Shown here: positions 55,864-64,000 of the stretch, piece by piece | Layout: each line of letters opens with the position of its first letter | How positions within the stretch are numbered: position 1 is the stretch's first letter | Assembly (NCBI GenBank): GCA_028823855.1 | Contig: JAPPFL010000071.1 | Span: 144,659 to 208,658, forward strand | DNA from: Albidovulum sp. | Lineage (GTDB): Bacteria; Pseudomonadota; Alphaproteobacteria; Rhodobacterales; Rhodobacteraceae | Direction: 5' to 3' | Length of the DNA: 64,000 bases | The notes under the pieces: model-generated | The model's database searches: none | Seen by the model: the letters and a program-made list of their open reading frames with translations, nothing else | Told to the model about the DNA's origin: nothing | Position numbers and translations under genes: made by a program

Positions 55864-56724
55864 TCATTTCGAACCTATCCTGTCGGCGATGGCGACTATC
55901 CGGTGCATTTCACGCAGAACCGGTTTTTCTATGAGCTTCCCATCGATTACAACTAGCCCGGTATCCGCCGCTTCGAATTCGGCAATCATGCGACGCGCCT
56001 TGGCAATCTGCTCGGCGGAGGGCGTGAAAACCGCATTTAGAGCGGGGATCTGCTTAGGATGCACCGCGCCTTTTCCGGAAAAACCTAGTTCCCGCGCTTG
56101 GACCGCCGCGCGCCTCATGCCTTCCGGGTCTTCAAGATCCAAGTACGGCACGTCGATCACATCAAGACCGGCGCTTGCAGCGGCGTGGACCACTCGCGAA
56201 CGAGCGTAGAGCAGAGGCTCCCAATTATTCAGGCACCGCAGCTCCGCAGCCATATCAACGCCGCCGAAGAACATCGCGTCGATGCGCGAACTGCTATGGG
56301 CGATGTCATAGGAAGCCTCGAGTCCCGCATTGGTCTCGATAATCACGTGCAGGCGAGTTTCATGCTCGCGCTCGGTCAGGAGGCTGTCAAGCATTACGAC
56401 CTCGTCCGGCGTGCGCACCTTAGGCAGCATTAGAGCCGGCGGCGGAGTGTCGGTCGCCAGGACCGCTTCAACATCGGCAAGGCCGAAGCCCTCGCGAAGC
56501 GAATTGATGCGGACAATCCGCTCAATTCCATCATCGGCTTGCGGGCTCTCGAATAGCTTCAAGGCGTTTTTCCGAGCAACCGCTTTGTCTTTAGGCGCTA
56601 TCCCGTCTTCTAGTTCTACGCATACGATATCGGCTCCGGCTGCCAAGGCTTTAGGAAACATTTCGGGCCTTAGGCCCGGCGTAAAAATGAACGAACGGCG
56701 CGGGCGAATTCTGGGGTCAGGCAT
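55864..56724 (-). CDS. HpcH/HpaI-family (CitE-like) aldolase/lyase
   Basis: 286 residues, ATG at 56724 behind AGGGAAG. It has the CitE-like TIM-barrel motifs: RRSFIFTPGLRPEMFPKALA, the Mg-binding VCVELEDGIAPKDK, VRINSLREGFGLAD with the substrate arginine, LMLPKVRTPDEV, IIETNAGLEASYDIA, and FSGKGAVHPKQIPALNAVFT. Relatives cleave citramalyl-CoA, malyl-CoA or similar acids. FFGGVDMAAELR replaces the usual FGxxDxxxD region in part, so the substrate may differ. It lies between the GcvT copy 2 gene and KdsB with no close partners. Confidence 0.88.
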   Translation of the reverse strand: MPDPRIRPRRSFIFTPGLRPEMFPKALAAGADIVCVELEDGIAPKDKAVARKNALKLFESPQADDGIERIVRINSLREGFGLADVEAVLATDTPPPALMLPKVRTPDEVVMLDSLLTEREHETRLHVIIETNAGLEASYDIAHSSSRIDAMFFGGVDMAAELRCLNNWEPLLYARSRVVHAAASAGLDVIDVPYLDLEDPEGMRRAAVQARELGFSGKGAVHPKQIPALNAVFTPSAEQIAKARRMIAEFEAADTGLVVIDGKLIEKPVLREMHRIVAIADRIGSK

Positions 56725-57451
56725 TTTTGAAAACTTCCCTGGTTTTGATTTTGGGCATGAAATTCGCCTTTCCGAACATAGCTCTTTAACGATGCCTCGC
56801 GAAATTTGCGTTGGTGCCAGCCACTATTTGCAAACTTCACGCGAGCCGGCAAGGGACTCGATATTGTTGCGGATATCCATAAACCACCTGCCTAGATTTC
56901 TCGCCCGGCAAAAACAGCGTCAACTTAAACCCAGGGATTCACCGGCATTCGGCAACATGGAATCTCTTTAAAATTTCGAAACTGAATTCACAAATCGCAT
57001 TGGTCCAAAATACTTGATCAATCGAAATGCTAAAGACCGTACGGCCTAAGCCTTGGCGGCGAATCTGCTTGCCCGGCCTATTTGACAGGGTCCAAGGCCG
57101 ACATAAGCCGAGGCTCGCCTTGAAGCGGAAAGCGGGGACAATCCGGTTAGTCCCTCAACATTGGCTCGATTTCCCGCCCCAAAATTGACAGATCGCTTTT
57201 TGAAAGGTCTGCAGTTGCCCTGGATCGCTCCCAATAAAGTCGCGCGGCAATTTTATTCCACGATTCAAAATCGTTGGGCCGCACCGCACGATTTGCGTTT
57301 CCAGAAATGCTCTCGATGCAATTCAAATGCCCGCATTTCGGAATAGACGCGGGGAATTGCGGTTCTGCAGGCAAAAACGTCTTCGCTAGCCTGCCAGTCA
57401 AGTCGTACCCGCCGGATACTCGCCCAATTCCGTTGTTAGGCGATTGCCGCC
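56725..57451. other. Gene-poor stretch
   Basis: About 730 bases. No gene, RNA or mobile-element end was recognised. Short frames such as the minus-strand one at 57147-57401 look random. Confidence 0.4.
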
Positions 57452-58252
57452 TTACTCAATATCTTCGGCCGCAAGAATGCGCTCGATTTCGGCAACGTCA
57501 TTCGGATTGTTCAGTTCCCAGAACTCTCGGCCGCGCGGGTCCACTTCGACGCACTCGATGGCTATATTGCTTTCCAGAAATCGCAGTTGCTCTAGTCCTT
57601 CGACGGCTTCGAGGAATCCGGCGGGGCGACGCGAGTACCAGTCCAACGCTTCTCTCGTATACGCGTAAACGCCAACATGGTAAAAAACCGGCGTCGCTTC
57701 GTGCGCCAAATAGGCGCGGTTCGTCCATGGAATTATAGCCTTTGAAAAAAAAAGCGCGCGCCTATTTTCGTCGAATACCACCGTAGTTCCGCCAGCCAGC
57801 CCGTTGCGCCTTGTCGCATTCAATTGAGACAGTCTTTCGCCATTGCAGGGAATGACAGGCGTAGCGACATGTGCATCGGAAACGTTTTCCATTGCATGGA
57901 TCAAATCTTCAACGAACCAAGGCGGCGTCAGCGGAGAGTCGCCTTGTATGTTGATCACCAACGCATCCGAGGCCCCGAGAATCTCTGCGGCTTCCGCACA
58001 CCTTTCGGTACCGTTCTGACAGGTCGGGGATGTCATAATCGCTTCGGCGCCGAACGCCTCCGCTTCGTCCCTTATGCGAACATCGTCTGTCGCGACGACA
58101 ACGCGTTCCACGCCTTCGACCTTTGACGCGGATTCCCAAGTTCTATGAATCAATGTCTTTTTCCGACCTCTGGAACCGGCAAGTAGCTGCAGTGGCTTGC
58201 CGGGAAACCTAGTCGAAGAATACCTGGCGGGAATAATTATCAGGCGCTGCAT
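57452..58252 (-). CDS. kdsB: 3-deoxy-manno-octulosonate cytidylyltransferase type (KdsB)
   Basis: 266 residues. The nucleotide-binding start IIIPARYSSTRFPGKPLQLL is the KdsB signature. VVVATDDVRIRDEAEAFGAE, SPTCQNGTERCAEAAEILGA and GLEQLRFLESNIAIECVEVD follow in the normal order. KdsB makes CMP-Kdo for lipopolysaccharide or Kdo-containing capsule. In canonical enzymes the metal site reads NVQGDEP; here it is NIQGDSP, and the loop SRGRKKTLIHRTW departs from the common GKPMIxHV. It could be a paralogue for another 2-keto sugar acid. It is alone, without kdsA, kdsC or glycosyltransferase neighbours. Confidence 0.82.
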   Translation of the reverse strand: MQRLIIIPARYSSTRFPGKPLQLLAGSRGRKKTLIHRTWESASKVEGVERVVVATDDVRIRDEAEAFGAEAIMTSPTCQNGTERCAEAAEILGASDALVINIQGDSPLTPPWFVEDLIHAMENVSDAHVATPVIPCNGERLSQLNATRRNGLAGGTTVVFDENRRALFFSKAIIPWTNRAYLAHEATPVFYHVGVYAYTREALDWYSRRPAGFLEAVEGLEQLRFLESNIAIECVEVDPRGREFWELNNPNDVAEIERILAAEDIE

Positions 58253-58751
58253 GACGAAGCCTTATTCGGAGAGCATTTTGCATATGTCAACGACAATTCC
58301 CCCCGCTTCGTCTGGCTTGGTATGCGCTCGCGACTAGTTTCAACGCTGAGACCGAAGCCAAATGCGGACATGCCGCTATGCCCGGAAATATCACCCGTAA
58401 ATGGAAGCTTCGATTTGATTCCGTTGATCGGATAGAATTATCTGCGCAAGTTCATTCGCTTTCCCTCCGGAGCTTCTTTTTGGAATTCAACTCGTTTACG
58501 GCCGTCCGTCTGCAGGAATCCTTTTCGGGATTTGCCTAAGGTCCGTACGCGGCTTGCTCGGAGCCAATCGCGTTCCAGAAATCTCAATTTTGAATAACCC
58601 AATAGCCCCGCGGCATCAATTGGAGACGCGTAAACTCCCGCATGGCGCATTCTGAAAATGCGGTAATGAATGCCGGATTCGAGTATCCGAGTTTGACGAA
58701 AATCAGCGTATCGCCGCCGTCGAAGCGGACGACATTTCCGCCGGCGGCATC
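58253..58751. other. Gene-poor stretch before the plasmid-initiator remnant
   Basis: About 500 bases. On the minus strand near 58570-58755 a frame reads AAGGNVVRFDGGDTLIFVKL, which loosely resembles the end of an RTX-type repeat protein, but without repeats or a start I do not call it. Nothing else was recognised. Confidence 0.3.
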
Positions 58752-59180
58752 ATGAGTCTGACGGATTACTTGGAGTTTCCGATCTTCGGCGTCCAGCCCC
58801 AGCCGCACCGGAGGATCCGCCGCCTGGAGTTTTGGGCTCTCCGGGATCCCGGCACCCCGTCGGATTTCATCGAGCTTCACCCCGGCGCCACCGGCCTGCC
58901 CGCGAAAGGCAATCAGGACCTATTGATATACTGCTGCTCGAAGGCGATGTCGGAGGTTAATGCCGGGCGTCCGCCCTCGGAAGAGATTCTCATGTCGACG
59001 GCCGAACTGCTGAGCTTCGCCTATCGTACGCTCGGCGGGCACCATTATGCAGCGGTCGAGGCGTCATTCTACCGCCTGACAATCCTGACACTCAATACAA
59101 ATATCCGAGGCAAAGATGCCGTCTATACGGAACTGTTCGGCATGGTGGACCACGGTTCGATGGTTCGCGGTAACTCGCCC
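58752..59180 (+). pseudogene. Plasmid replication initiator protein A (RPA) N-terminal fragment
   Basis: From the ATG at 58752 the protein reads YLEFPIFGVQPQPHRRIRRL, then LHPGATGLPAKGNQDLLIYC, INxG-like VNAGRPPSEEILMSTAELLS and LTLNTNIRGKDAVYTELFGM. These match, in order, the N-terminal half of RPA-family initiators of alphaproteobacterial plasmids (PIFAL, VTPSxKGLATIxDKDxxIYC, TNI, FGLID). Near 59180 the similarity stops and IS4-type transposase sequence begins in the same frame, so the gene was cut by an insertion or deletion. It marks this end of the window as plasmid-derived or plasmid-borne. It is not expected to replicate anything. Confidence 0.72.
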
Positions 59181-60028
59181 CGGCGCCGGTCGGGTGCGCT
59201 GCTCGGCTGCTCGATCACCCTGTCGAAATGGATCCGCGCGGCGATCAAGGCCCGGAAAATCCGAACGCTGCGCGGCGAGTGCCCGGCGGAGAAGGCGGCG
59301 GCGGAGAAGGGCCACTCGGCCCGCGCCGACAAGCGCTTTTGCAGCCGCTTGCGGAGCATCGTCGACGCGGGCACCCGCATCCCGGTGGAATTCGACCTGT
59401 TGCCGCACGAGAACGACCGCACCGCCGCCCTGACGCATCTCGATCGCGCCGGCGAGGGAGACGTCGTCGTCTACGACCGCAGGGCTACTACTCATGGGAG
59501 ATGCTTCTGGCGTATGCCGAACGCGGCCTGGAATGCGTCTTCCGCCTCGAGAAAAGCACCTGCCTCGCCTTCGACGCGTTCATCGATTCGAGCGAATCCG
59601 ACGCGACCATCGCCGTCCGCCTGCCGCGGGACGCGCAGTCGGAGCATCGCGGGCGGAGCCTCAAGGTCCGGCTCGTCAATCGCGTCGCCGCGGACACCGA
59701 GTTCCGCCTAGCCGCGACGCTGCTCGAGGAGCGGAAGTACCCCGACGAGGCCCTGGCCGACCTCTACCGAAGGTGCTGGGAGGAGGAGCAGTTCTACGGG
59801 GTCGGGAACGAGCTAATCGGCGAGTTCCGGGGGCGGACCGAGCGCGACGTCAAGCAGGAGCTCCACGCAGCCTTCACGCTGATCGCCGTCTCGCGGCTGT
59901 TCGCCAACCGCTGCGAGGCCGACATCTATCGCGGCGGCGGCGGTCACGCCCTTCCGCTCAAAATCCTCGACGATCTCGCGCCACTGCTGGCGACGATCAA
60001 AGTGGCAGTTCAGCGTCAATCAGGATGA
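59181..60028 (+). mobile_element. IS4-family transposase remnant, frameshifted and missing its N terminus
   Basis: The first frame gives ADKRFCSRLRSIVDAGTRIP and EGDVVVYDR; a frameshift at about 59480-59492 moves the continuation, YYSWEMLLAYAERGLECVF, to another frame that runs to 60028. The end region YRRCWEEEQFYGVGN corresponds to the family's Y-x2-R-x3-E-x6-K motif, but Arg is replaced by Cys and Lys by Asn. The N-terminal catalytic Asp region is absent. The element is therefore dead on several counts. No terminal inverted repeat was recognised. It is fused in frame to the RPA fragment. Confidence 0.75.
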
Positions 60029-60241
60029 GAGTCGATTGCAGGGGCAGGGGGACGGCCGCCGAAGCGGAATTTTTCTCCCCTTTGCTGGCTTGTTTGGTGT
60101 TTGCGGCTGGCCGGGTAAATCTTTGCGCTCGTTCTTTTCGAGAGGAGTGCGAGTTGCCCGGCCGCCACGTAACCGATCACCAGACGCGGTCATTCATGAG
60201 ACACAGAAAAACCCACTCGACGGAGGTGGCCGGGGCGGACC

Positions 60242-60270
60242 CGGTTCATCCCCGCGTGGGCGGGGAACAC
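60242..60270 (+). CRISPR. Single orphan type I-E CRISPR repeat
   Basis: The 29 bases run CGGTTCATCCCCGCG to CGGGGAACAC, with the palindromic CCCCGC...GCGGGG stem. This is the classic type I-E repeat form (GTGTTCCCCGC-n4-GCGGGGATGAACCG on the other strand). No second copy lies one repeat-plus-spacer unit (about 61 bases) away on either side, and no cas gene is in the window. It lies between the IS4 remnant and the IS66 gene, so it is probably the last trace of an array. Frames across it give the HPRVGGEH / SSPRGRGT peptides typical of mistranslated arrays. Confidence 0.75.
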
Positions 60271-60324
60271 TTTTCGACATACGTAACTACTCACCCGTTC
60301 ACGATGGAGATCGGGGTTCTGTGT

Positions 60325-61751
60325 TTATTGGACCATGTCGGCGGCCCGTCCTGCGAGCGCGATCTGGATTGCGACGAGTGGATTGTAACCCATTGCAGCC
60401 ATGGATTGCAGATAGCTTGAGATTCGGCACCAGCACTCGGCATAGACGCGGATTCTGAAGCATCCGGAGACCTTCATCTTGACCTTTGCCATCCGGAGAC
60501 CCCTTTCTCCCGCATTGTTCGTAAAGCTGACATCGCGGTCGTGTATGAAGCGCAGTACAGCGTTTTCGTGTTTCTTGAGCCGCGCGTGCAATTTGCGGGC
60601 ATCGGAATTTGCGATGCGTCCGCGCTGGCCTTTTTTGCGCTTGGGGATTTCGGGCAGTTCCCCGACTCCCCGTGTGAGGATGGTTCGGAATCGCTTGCGG
60701 ATGGCGAGGTATTCGGCCTCGCTCAAGGTCCTAGTTTCGCTTGTGTTGACCCCGTGGCGGGCCTCGCACAGCAGTTTCTTCATCAGGCGCGCCCAGCGGC
60801 AACTGCTGGACTCGAAAATGAAAGCCGGTTCACGCAGCAAATGAGCGCCGCAGAGGCCGTGCCTGCATTTGTCGCAGGAGAAGTATGACGCCCAGCAGTC
60901 GTGGACCAGCACACCGGTGAAGCGGGGAATGATGCCGATGTCATCGATCGCTTCTGCCCCGCGCTTTCGATGCAGGAACTTCAGGGTCAGCGATCCGTCG
61001 GTGACGATATGCAGCCAGTGGTTTTCCCGTCGACCCGCATGCCGGTTTCGTCGACATGCAGGGCCGGCCGCGCCGGCAGGCGTTCGATGGCGGCCTGTTC
61101 CCACGCTTCGAGCGCATCATGGAGGCGCCGGATGCAATTGAGGCAGGCGGCTTCGGATATCCTGAGGCCGGAGATCGCCTGCACCAGCGCGACGGTGCGC
61201 CGTAGCGAGAGCATGTGGGCGACCGGCAGGTTGATGATGAAGGCCATGAAGCCGACGCCGTATTGCCGCGGCCCCGGCATGGTGTCGGGGAACTGTCCTC
61301 TGGTTCGAGCCCGGCACTCGGGGCAATCCTTGATTTCGGCATCGACCTTGTGCTCGACGACCTCGAAGATGATATCGAAGCTGGTGCGCCGTTCGTGCGC
61401 CGCGGGCGCGACGCCGGACAGGTCGGCGACACAGGCTTCGCAAGTCTCGACGACGATCGTCTCCTTGGCGGCAACTTTCCGGAGATTGGCTCCGGTCTCA
61501 TGGCCTGATTCCTTCGCTCCGGCTCTTCGCCTGGAACGCGCCGCGGTCTCCTCCTTACCATCCATCTGCGATGGAGGGATGCCGGAGTTCATGCTGGTTT
61601 TCGGGGCGGTCCTTTCCAGCAGGATGGAGATCAGGATAATCAGCAGGGTCATCGGGACCCGGATCACGGCGTCGACTTCGCCGGACAGCTTGCCGGCCGC
61701 GCGCCGGGCCTCGAACTCATCGCGCAGCGACTTCCCGTTCACCATCGCCAT
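60325..61751 (-). mobile_element. IS66-family (ISBst12-type) transposase, one frameshift
   Basis: About 475 codons on the minus strand in two frames. The N-terminal part has the helical MAMVNGKSLRDEFEARRAAG, PKTSMNSGIPPSQ and the zinc-knuckle-like CEACVADLSG ... CPECRARTRGQFP, and ends at the catalytic HVDETGMRVDGK. A run of four A at 61022-61025, where five would keep the frame, shifts the reading. The second frame continues with NHWLHIVTDGSLTLKFLHRK, VLVHDCWASYFSC (second Asp) and SFTNNAGERGLRMAKVKMKV (Glu). Single-ORF IS66 elements of this kind need no tnpA/tnpB. No terminal repeats were recognised. Its start overlaps the end of the methylase gene. Confidence 0.82.
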
Positions 61752-62439
61752 TGCCCGGCCTCGACCGCCATGACCACGGCCAGCACCGCCAGGCGCTCGC
61801 CCGGGGGGGCATCGCCGCGTAGCGCCGCGCCCAGTTCTCGGCCTCGCGCTTGACCGTCTGGCGATGGGTGAAGTTCCGCCCGGCAAACCGGGCCCAGTGA
61901 ACCCGGTCGGGCGCGAAGTTGAACCAGATCGACTCGGGAACCACCGCCGCATGGTTGTTGACCTGCAGCGACAGGGACCGCCAGTCGGCAAGATGGGTCT
62001 CGTAGAGCCTCGACGGGTAGCCGGAGATCATGACCTGGCAGTCCAGTGACTTTAGCAAGTCCAGCAGCGCCGCATGCGACGCGTCGTCAAGATCGTGACG
62101 GTAGCGGCGTTCGGAGCGTCGGGTTGGCTGAGGGTAGGGTGGATCGCAGTAAACCAGTTCGCGGCCCTGGAAGGGGAAGGCTTCAAGAAAACTGAACGCG
62201 CACGCCCGATGCAACTCTACCGGGTAGTCGCAGGTGAAGCCGTCAATGGCGCGCCGATCAAGATCGATGCCGATGTTGCGCTGTGCGGGAAGCTTCCGCT
62301 TCTTGATCGCGCCGCCCCCCGGAAATGGCTCGATATACACATCGTGCGGCGGCTGGGACGCTACAATCGCCTGGCAAAGACCAGAGTTCCCCTTCGAACC
62401 AAACGACATTGCCATCGACCGAACCGACCCCGCATCCAA
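61717..62439 (-). CDS. D12-class DNA adenine methyltransferase with a likely C-terminal frameshift
   Basis: Up to 240 residues; the true start may be the ATG at 62415 or 62409, which gives MSFGSKGNSGLCQAIV, the usual start of this class. Motif I is YIEPFPGGGAIKK and motif IV, the catalytic DPPY, is VYCDPPYPQPTRRSERRYRH. Its relatives are mostly phage- or island-borne Dam-like enzymes. Near the end, a tract of seven C (about 61804-61810) switches the frame; with eight C the end would be the more natural PGERLAVLAVVMAVEAGQW and a stop near 61742. As read, the last 25 residues are Trp/Arg-rich and unlike a protein end. It overlaps the IS66 gene on the same strand. Confidence 0.75.
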   Translation of the reverse strand: MDAGSVRSMAMSFGSKGNSGLCQAIVASQPPHDVYIEPFPGGGAIKKRKLPAQRNIGIDLDRRAIDGFTCDYPVELHRACAFSFLEAFPFQGRELVYCDPPYPQPTRRSERRYRHDLDDASHAALLDLLKSLDCQVMISGYPSRLYETHLADWRSLSLQVNNHAAVVPESIWFNFAPDRVHWARFAGRNFTHRQTVKREAENWARRYAAMPPRASAWRCWPWSWRSRPGNGDGEREVAAR

Positions 62440-62964
62440 ACCGGATGCAGCCTCGATAGGATGTCAAACCTATGGTGTTAACAACGAAAACCGAATGGGA
62501 CCAAAAGGGGTGAATAGTTACCTTAGATGACAAATTATTTGGCATTATTGGCATTGATTTATCCTTTAATTAAATTGGTTAATGACAACGCGGGAGCATG
62601 CCGGTTGCACGCTTGGATCGAGACAGGGCATCCGCGTTCCTGTATTTTCTTGAGCAATTCCATAAGTGTCCCTTGACAACCGCGGACAAGAATCAGTTGT
62701 AGGTCGGCATTCCATGCCGCTATGAACGGATTTTTCAGGAGGCCCAGCAACACGCTCGCCTAAGAACCCGAACGAAAAACATGTTCGCTCAGGGAAATTC
62801 AAGTTTACGATTTCTAGGATAGCACCCTTGCCCGGGAAGCTGCTGAAGGCGGCTTGGCGAAACGAATTCCTACTCGATCTGATTCGCTCGGTAGTGACGA
62901 TGAAGGAAACAAAGAAATTCCTGATTTTCAAAAGCGATTGCCCTGGCATCAAGCTGAAGGGCTC
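62440..62964. other. AT-richer gene-poor stretch
   Basis: About 520 bases between the divergent methylase and DUF3800 genes. The part 62515-62590 is distinctly AT-rich. No origin, repeat array or intact gene was recognised. Short frames here are not supported. Confidence 0.4.
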
Positions 62965-62994
62965 TTGACATTGACCAAGGTACGGAACTATATT
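62965..62994 (+). promoter_or_regulatory. Sigma-70-like promoter before the DUF3800 gene
   Basis: A perfect TTGACA (62965-62970) and TATATT (62989-62994) are 18 bases apart, about 80 bases upstream of the ATG at 63078. This is the strongest consensus promoter I noticed in the window. Confidence 0.6.
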
Positions 62995-63077
62995 TCCTTT
63001 TGAGACGCAGTCCTGTACTGCCCTCTTTCCGAGGCCCGCGCTCCGGTGCGGGCTTTCGTGTTTCCCGGGGGCTGTGG

Positions 63078-63821
63078 ATGACATTTTTCGCCTATCTCGA
63101 CGAGTTCGGTTATGTCGGCCCCTACATCGCCCGGACCGACCCAAAATACAGAGAAAGCCCCGTATTCGGCCTCGCGGGCTTCGTCCTGCCGGCCGACGAA
63201 GTGCGAGGCTTCGGGACCTGGTTCTACCAACGCAAGTGCGAGCTTCTCGCCTTCGAGATCGATCGTTCGGCGAAGCACCCGGCACTTTGGGAGAAGAAAG
63301 GATCCTGTCTCTACACGGTGACCAACGTTAGCCGTTATTCCGAGTTACGCTGGTTTACCAACCGGTTGCTGAACAAGATCGAGGCACTCGGCGGCTTCGC
63401 GTTCCATGTCGGGGTACTGAAGACCTCGACGCCGGAGACCCATGTCCCCAACCGCCTCTATGCGAGGGTCTTTCTCGAAGCGATCAAGCGGATCGATCAG
63501 TACTGCGCCGAGGACTGCAATCCGCCCGAGAGTTTCGTGCTGATTCTGGACGAGCACAACCAGCGTTCGGCGTTGTTGGCCCGGGCCGCGCAGAGCATGT
63601 ACGGAAGGAACGAAAAACGCCGCCGCCTTATCGAGCCGCCGTTCCACGTCGAGAGCCATCGCTATCAGACGCTCCAGGCAGCCGACTGGATCGCAGGACT
63701 GATCGGACGCTTGGGCGCAATTTGGGTCGAACCGGCAGTTTGGTCCGAAAACGAGGTTTTTCGTCGGTACTTTGAGCAGAGGATCAATCGTGTGAGCCGA
63801 CGCAGCGGTATCCGGCACTAA
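63078..63821 (+). CDS. DUF3800-family protein
   Basis: 247 residues from the ATG at 63078, where MTFFAYLDEFGYVGPY gives the family's YLDESG-like RNase H-fold start. Further blocks are FGLAGFVLPADEVRGFGTWF, SFVLILDEHNQRSALLARAA (second acidic strand) and HVESHRYQTLQAADWIAGLI, which matches the SxxxxxxQxAD ending of the family. DUF3800 proteins are suspected nucleases or nuclease-like proteins found in mobile and defence regions, with no settled function. It is intact, has its own promoter, and stands beside the methylase and CRISPR remnant. A longer frame from 63000 overlaps the promoter region and is unlikely. Confidence 0.85.
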   Translation: MTFFAYLDEFGYVGPYIARTDPKYRESPVFGLAGFVLPADEVRGFGTWFYQRKCELLAFEIDRSAKHPALWEKKGSCLYTVTNVSRYSELRWFTNRLLNKIEALGGFAFHVGVLKTSTPETHVPNRLYARVFLEAIKRIDQYCAEDCNPPESFVLILDEHNQRSALLARAAQSMYGRNEKRRRLIEPPFHVESHRYQTLQAADWIAGLIGRLGAIWVEPAVWSENEVFRRYFEQRINRVSRRSGIRH

Positions 63822-64000
63822 AAAGCGGCACGTTCATTCTTGTTTCGGCGGCTTGGAACTTGTGCCGGCGGATCGCAGGATAATCGGCACTGCCTGACGA
63901 CGCGCGGGGGTACGGGCCTATATGAAAGGAACAAGGATAGTCTTTTAAGAGTTTGAATCATAAGTCATTGTTAATAAATCCTTTTTTATCAAGGACTTAA

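Noticed and set aside
60242..60302. A functional CRISPR array
   Set aside because: Only one repeat is present; no second copy occurs at the expected spacing and no cas gene is in the window.
60036..60458. Plus-strand open frames of 140 residues or more across this region
   Set aside because: Their SSPRGRGT and HPRVGGEH peptides are the usual mistranslation of a type I-E CRISPR repeat, and the rest is antisense to the IS66 gene.
60901..61773. A 290-residue plus-strand frame
   Set aside because: It is antisense to the IS66 transposase, whose DDE residues and zinc-knuckle cysteines are visible on the minus strand.
62515..62590. AT-rich stretch as a replication origin
   Set aside because: No iterons, DnaA-box cluster or adjacent intact rep gene was seen; the nearest initiator sequence is a broken fragment more than 3 kb away.
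1..64000. tRNA, rRNA and riboswitch genes
   Set aside because: I looked for T-loop-like GTTCGAATC stretches, rRNA-like conserved segments and known riboswitch cores and recognised none. A covariance-model scan would be decisive.

Overview
The window looks like part of a replicon (chromosome, chromid or large plasmid) of an alphaproteobacterium. The signs are RPA-type plasmid initiator sequence, ABC importers with paired or fused ATPases, a fused two-domain betaine permease, KduD-type dehydrogenases, and a small two-helix membrane protein of a kind I associate with Rhodobacteraceae. The taxonomic call is inference. No rRNA or tRNA gene was seen. Intact metabolic operons alternate with long gene-poor stretches holding broken genes and insertion-sequence remnants, so the replicon appears to be losing genes, as in host-associated or recently bottlenecked bacteria.

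Layout. (1) 1-6345, plus strand: a tight catabolic operon with the end of a DapA-family aldolase, a sugar-type ABC ATPase, a GMC oxidoreductase, a FadR-type GntR regulator, an APH-fold small-molecule kinase, and an enolase paralogue with altered active-site residues. (2) 6658-15412: a mobile-element block with a DotA/TraY (type IVB secretion) protein, an unknown protein, and a 1657-residue Strawberry-notch-type helicase. (3) 15600-19330: a broken hydrolase, a zinc dehydrogenase plus KduD-like SDR pair, and on the minus strand an SDR with a broken fumarylacetoacetase-family gene. (4) 19565-21945, minus strand: a 57-residue membrane protein, then a proteasome-fold Ntn-hydrolase gene with two in-frame TAG codons, overlapped by a 58-residue downstream gene. 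(5) 22563-28395: a nitrilase-family amidase with a dipeptide/Opp-type importer. (6) 29444-31558: a membrane glycosyltransferase of the Agl23/TIGR03663 type. (7) 32024-37433, minus strand: a sugar-type ABC importer with two ATPases. (8) 38859-56724: an osmolyte (choline/betaine-like) region with a DAO-type oxidase, two GcvT/DmdA-like methyltransferases, a BetA-like choline dehydrogenase, a complete ProX-ProV-ProW importer, a truncated second copy of the ProW 3' end, a CitE-like lyase, and between them an XRE-ImmA/IrrE plus PIN-like toxin-antitoxin pair next to a broken DUF4145 gene. (9) 57452-64000: a KdsB-type cytidylyltransferase, then a mobile or defence graveyard with an RPA initiator fragment fused to a dead IS4 transposase, one orphan type I-E CRISPR repeat, a frameshifted IS66 (ISBst12-type) transposase, a D12 adenine methylase with a poly-C tract, and a DUF3800 gene behind a good sigma-70-like promoter.

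How the genes may work together. Region 8 reads as uptake of a quaternary ammonium osmolyte by ProXVW and its stepwise oxidation and demethylation by BetA, the DAO enzyme and the folate-dependent GcvT-like enzymes. Region 1 looks like import of a sugar or sugar acid followed by oxidation, phosphorylation, dehydration and aldol cleavage, with the enolase paralogue as the unusual step. The items most worth following up are the proteasome-like gene pair, the altered enolase in its kinase operon, the DotA/helicase block, the ProW duplication with its linked GcvT gene, and the lone CRISPR repeat.
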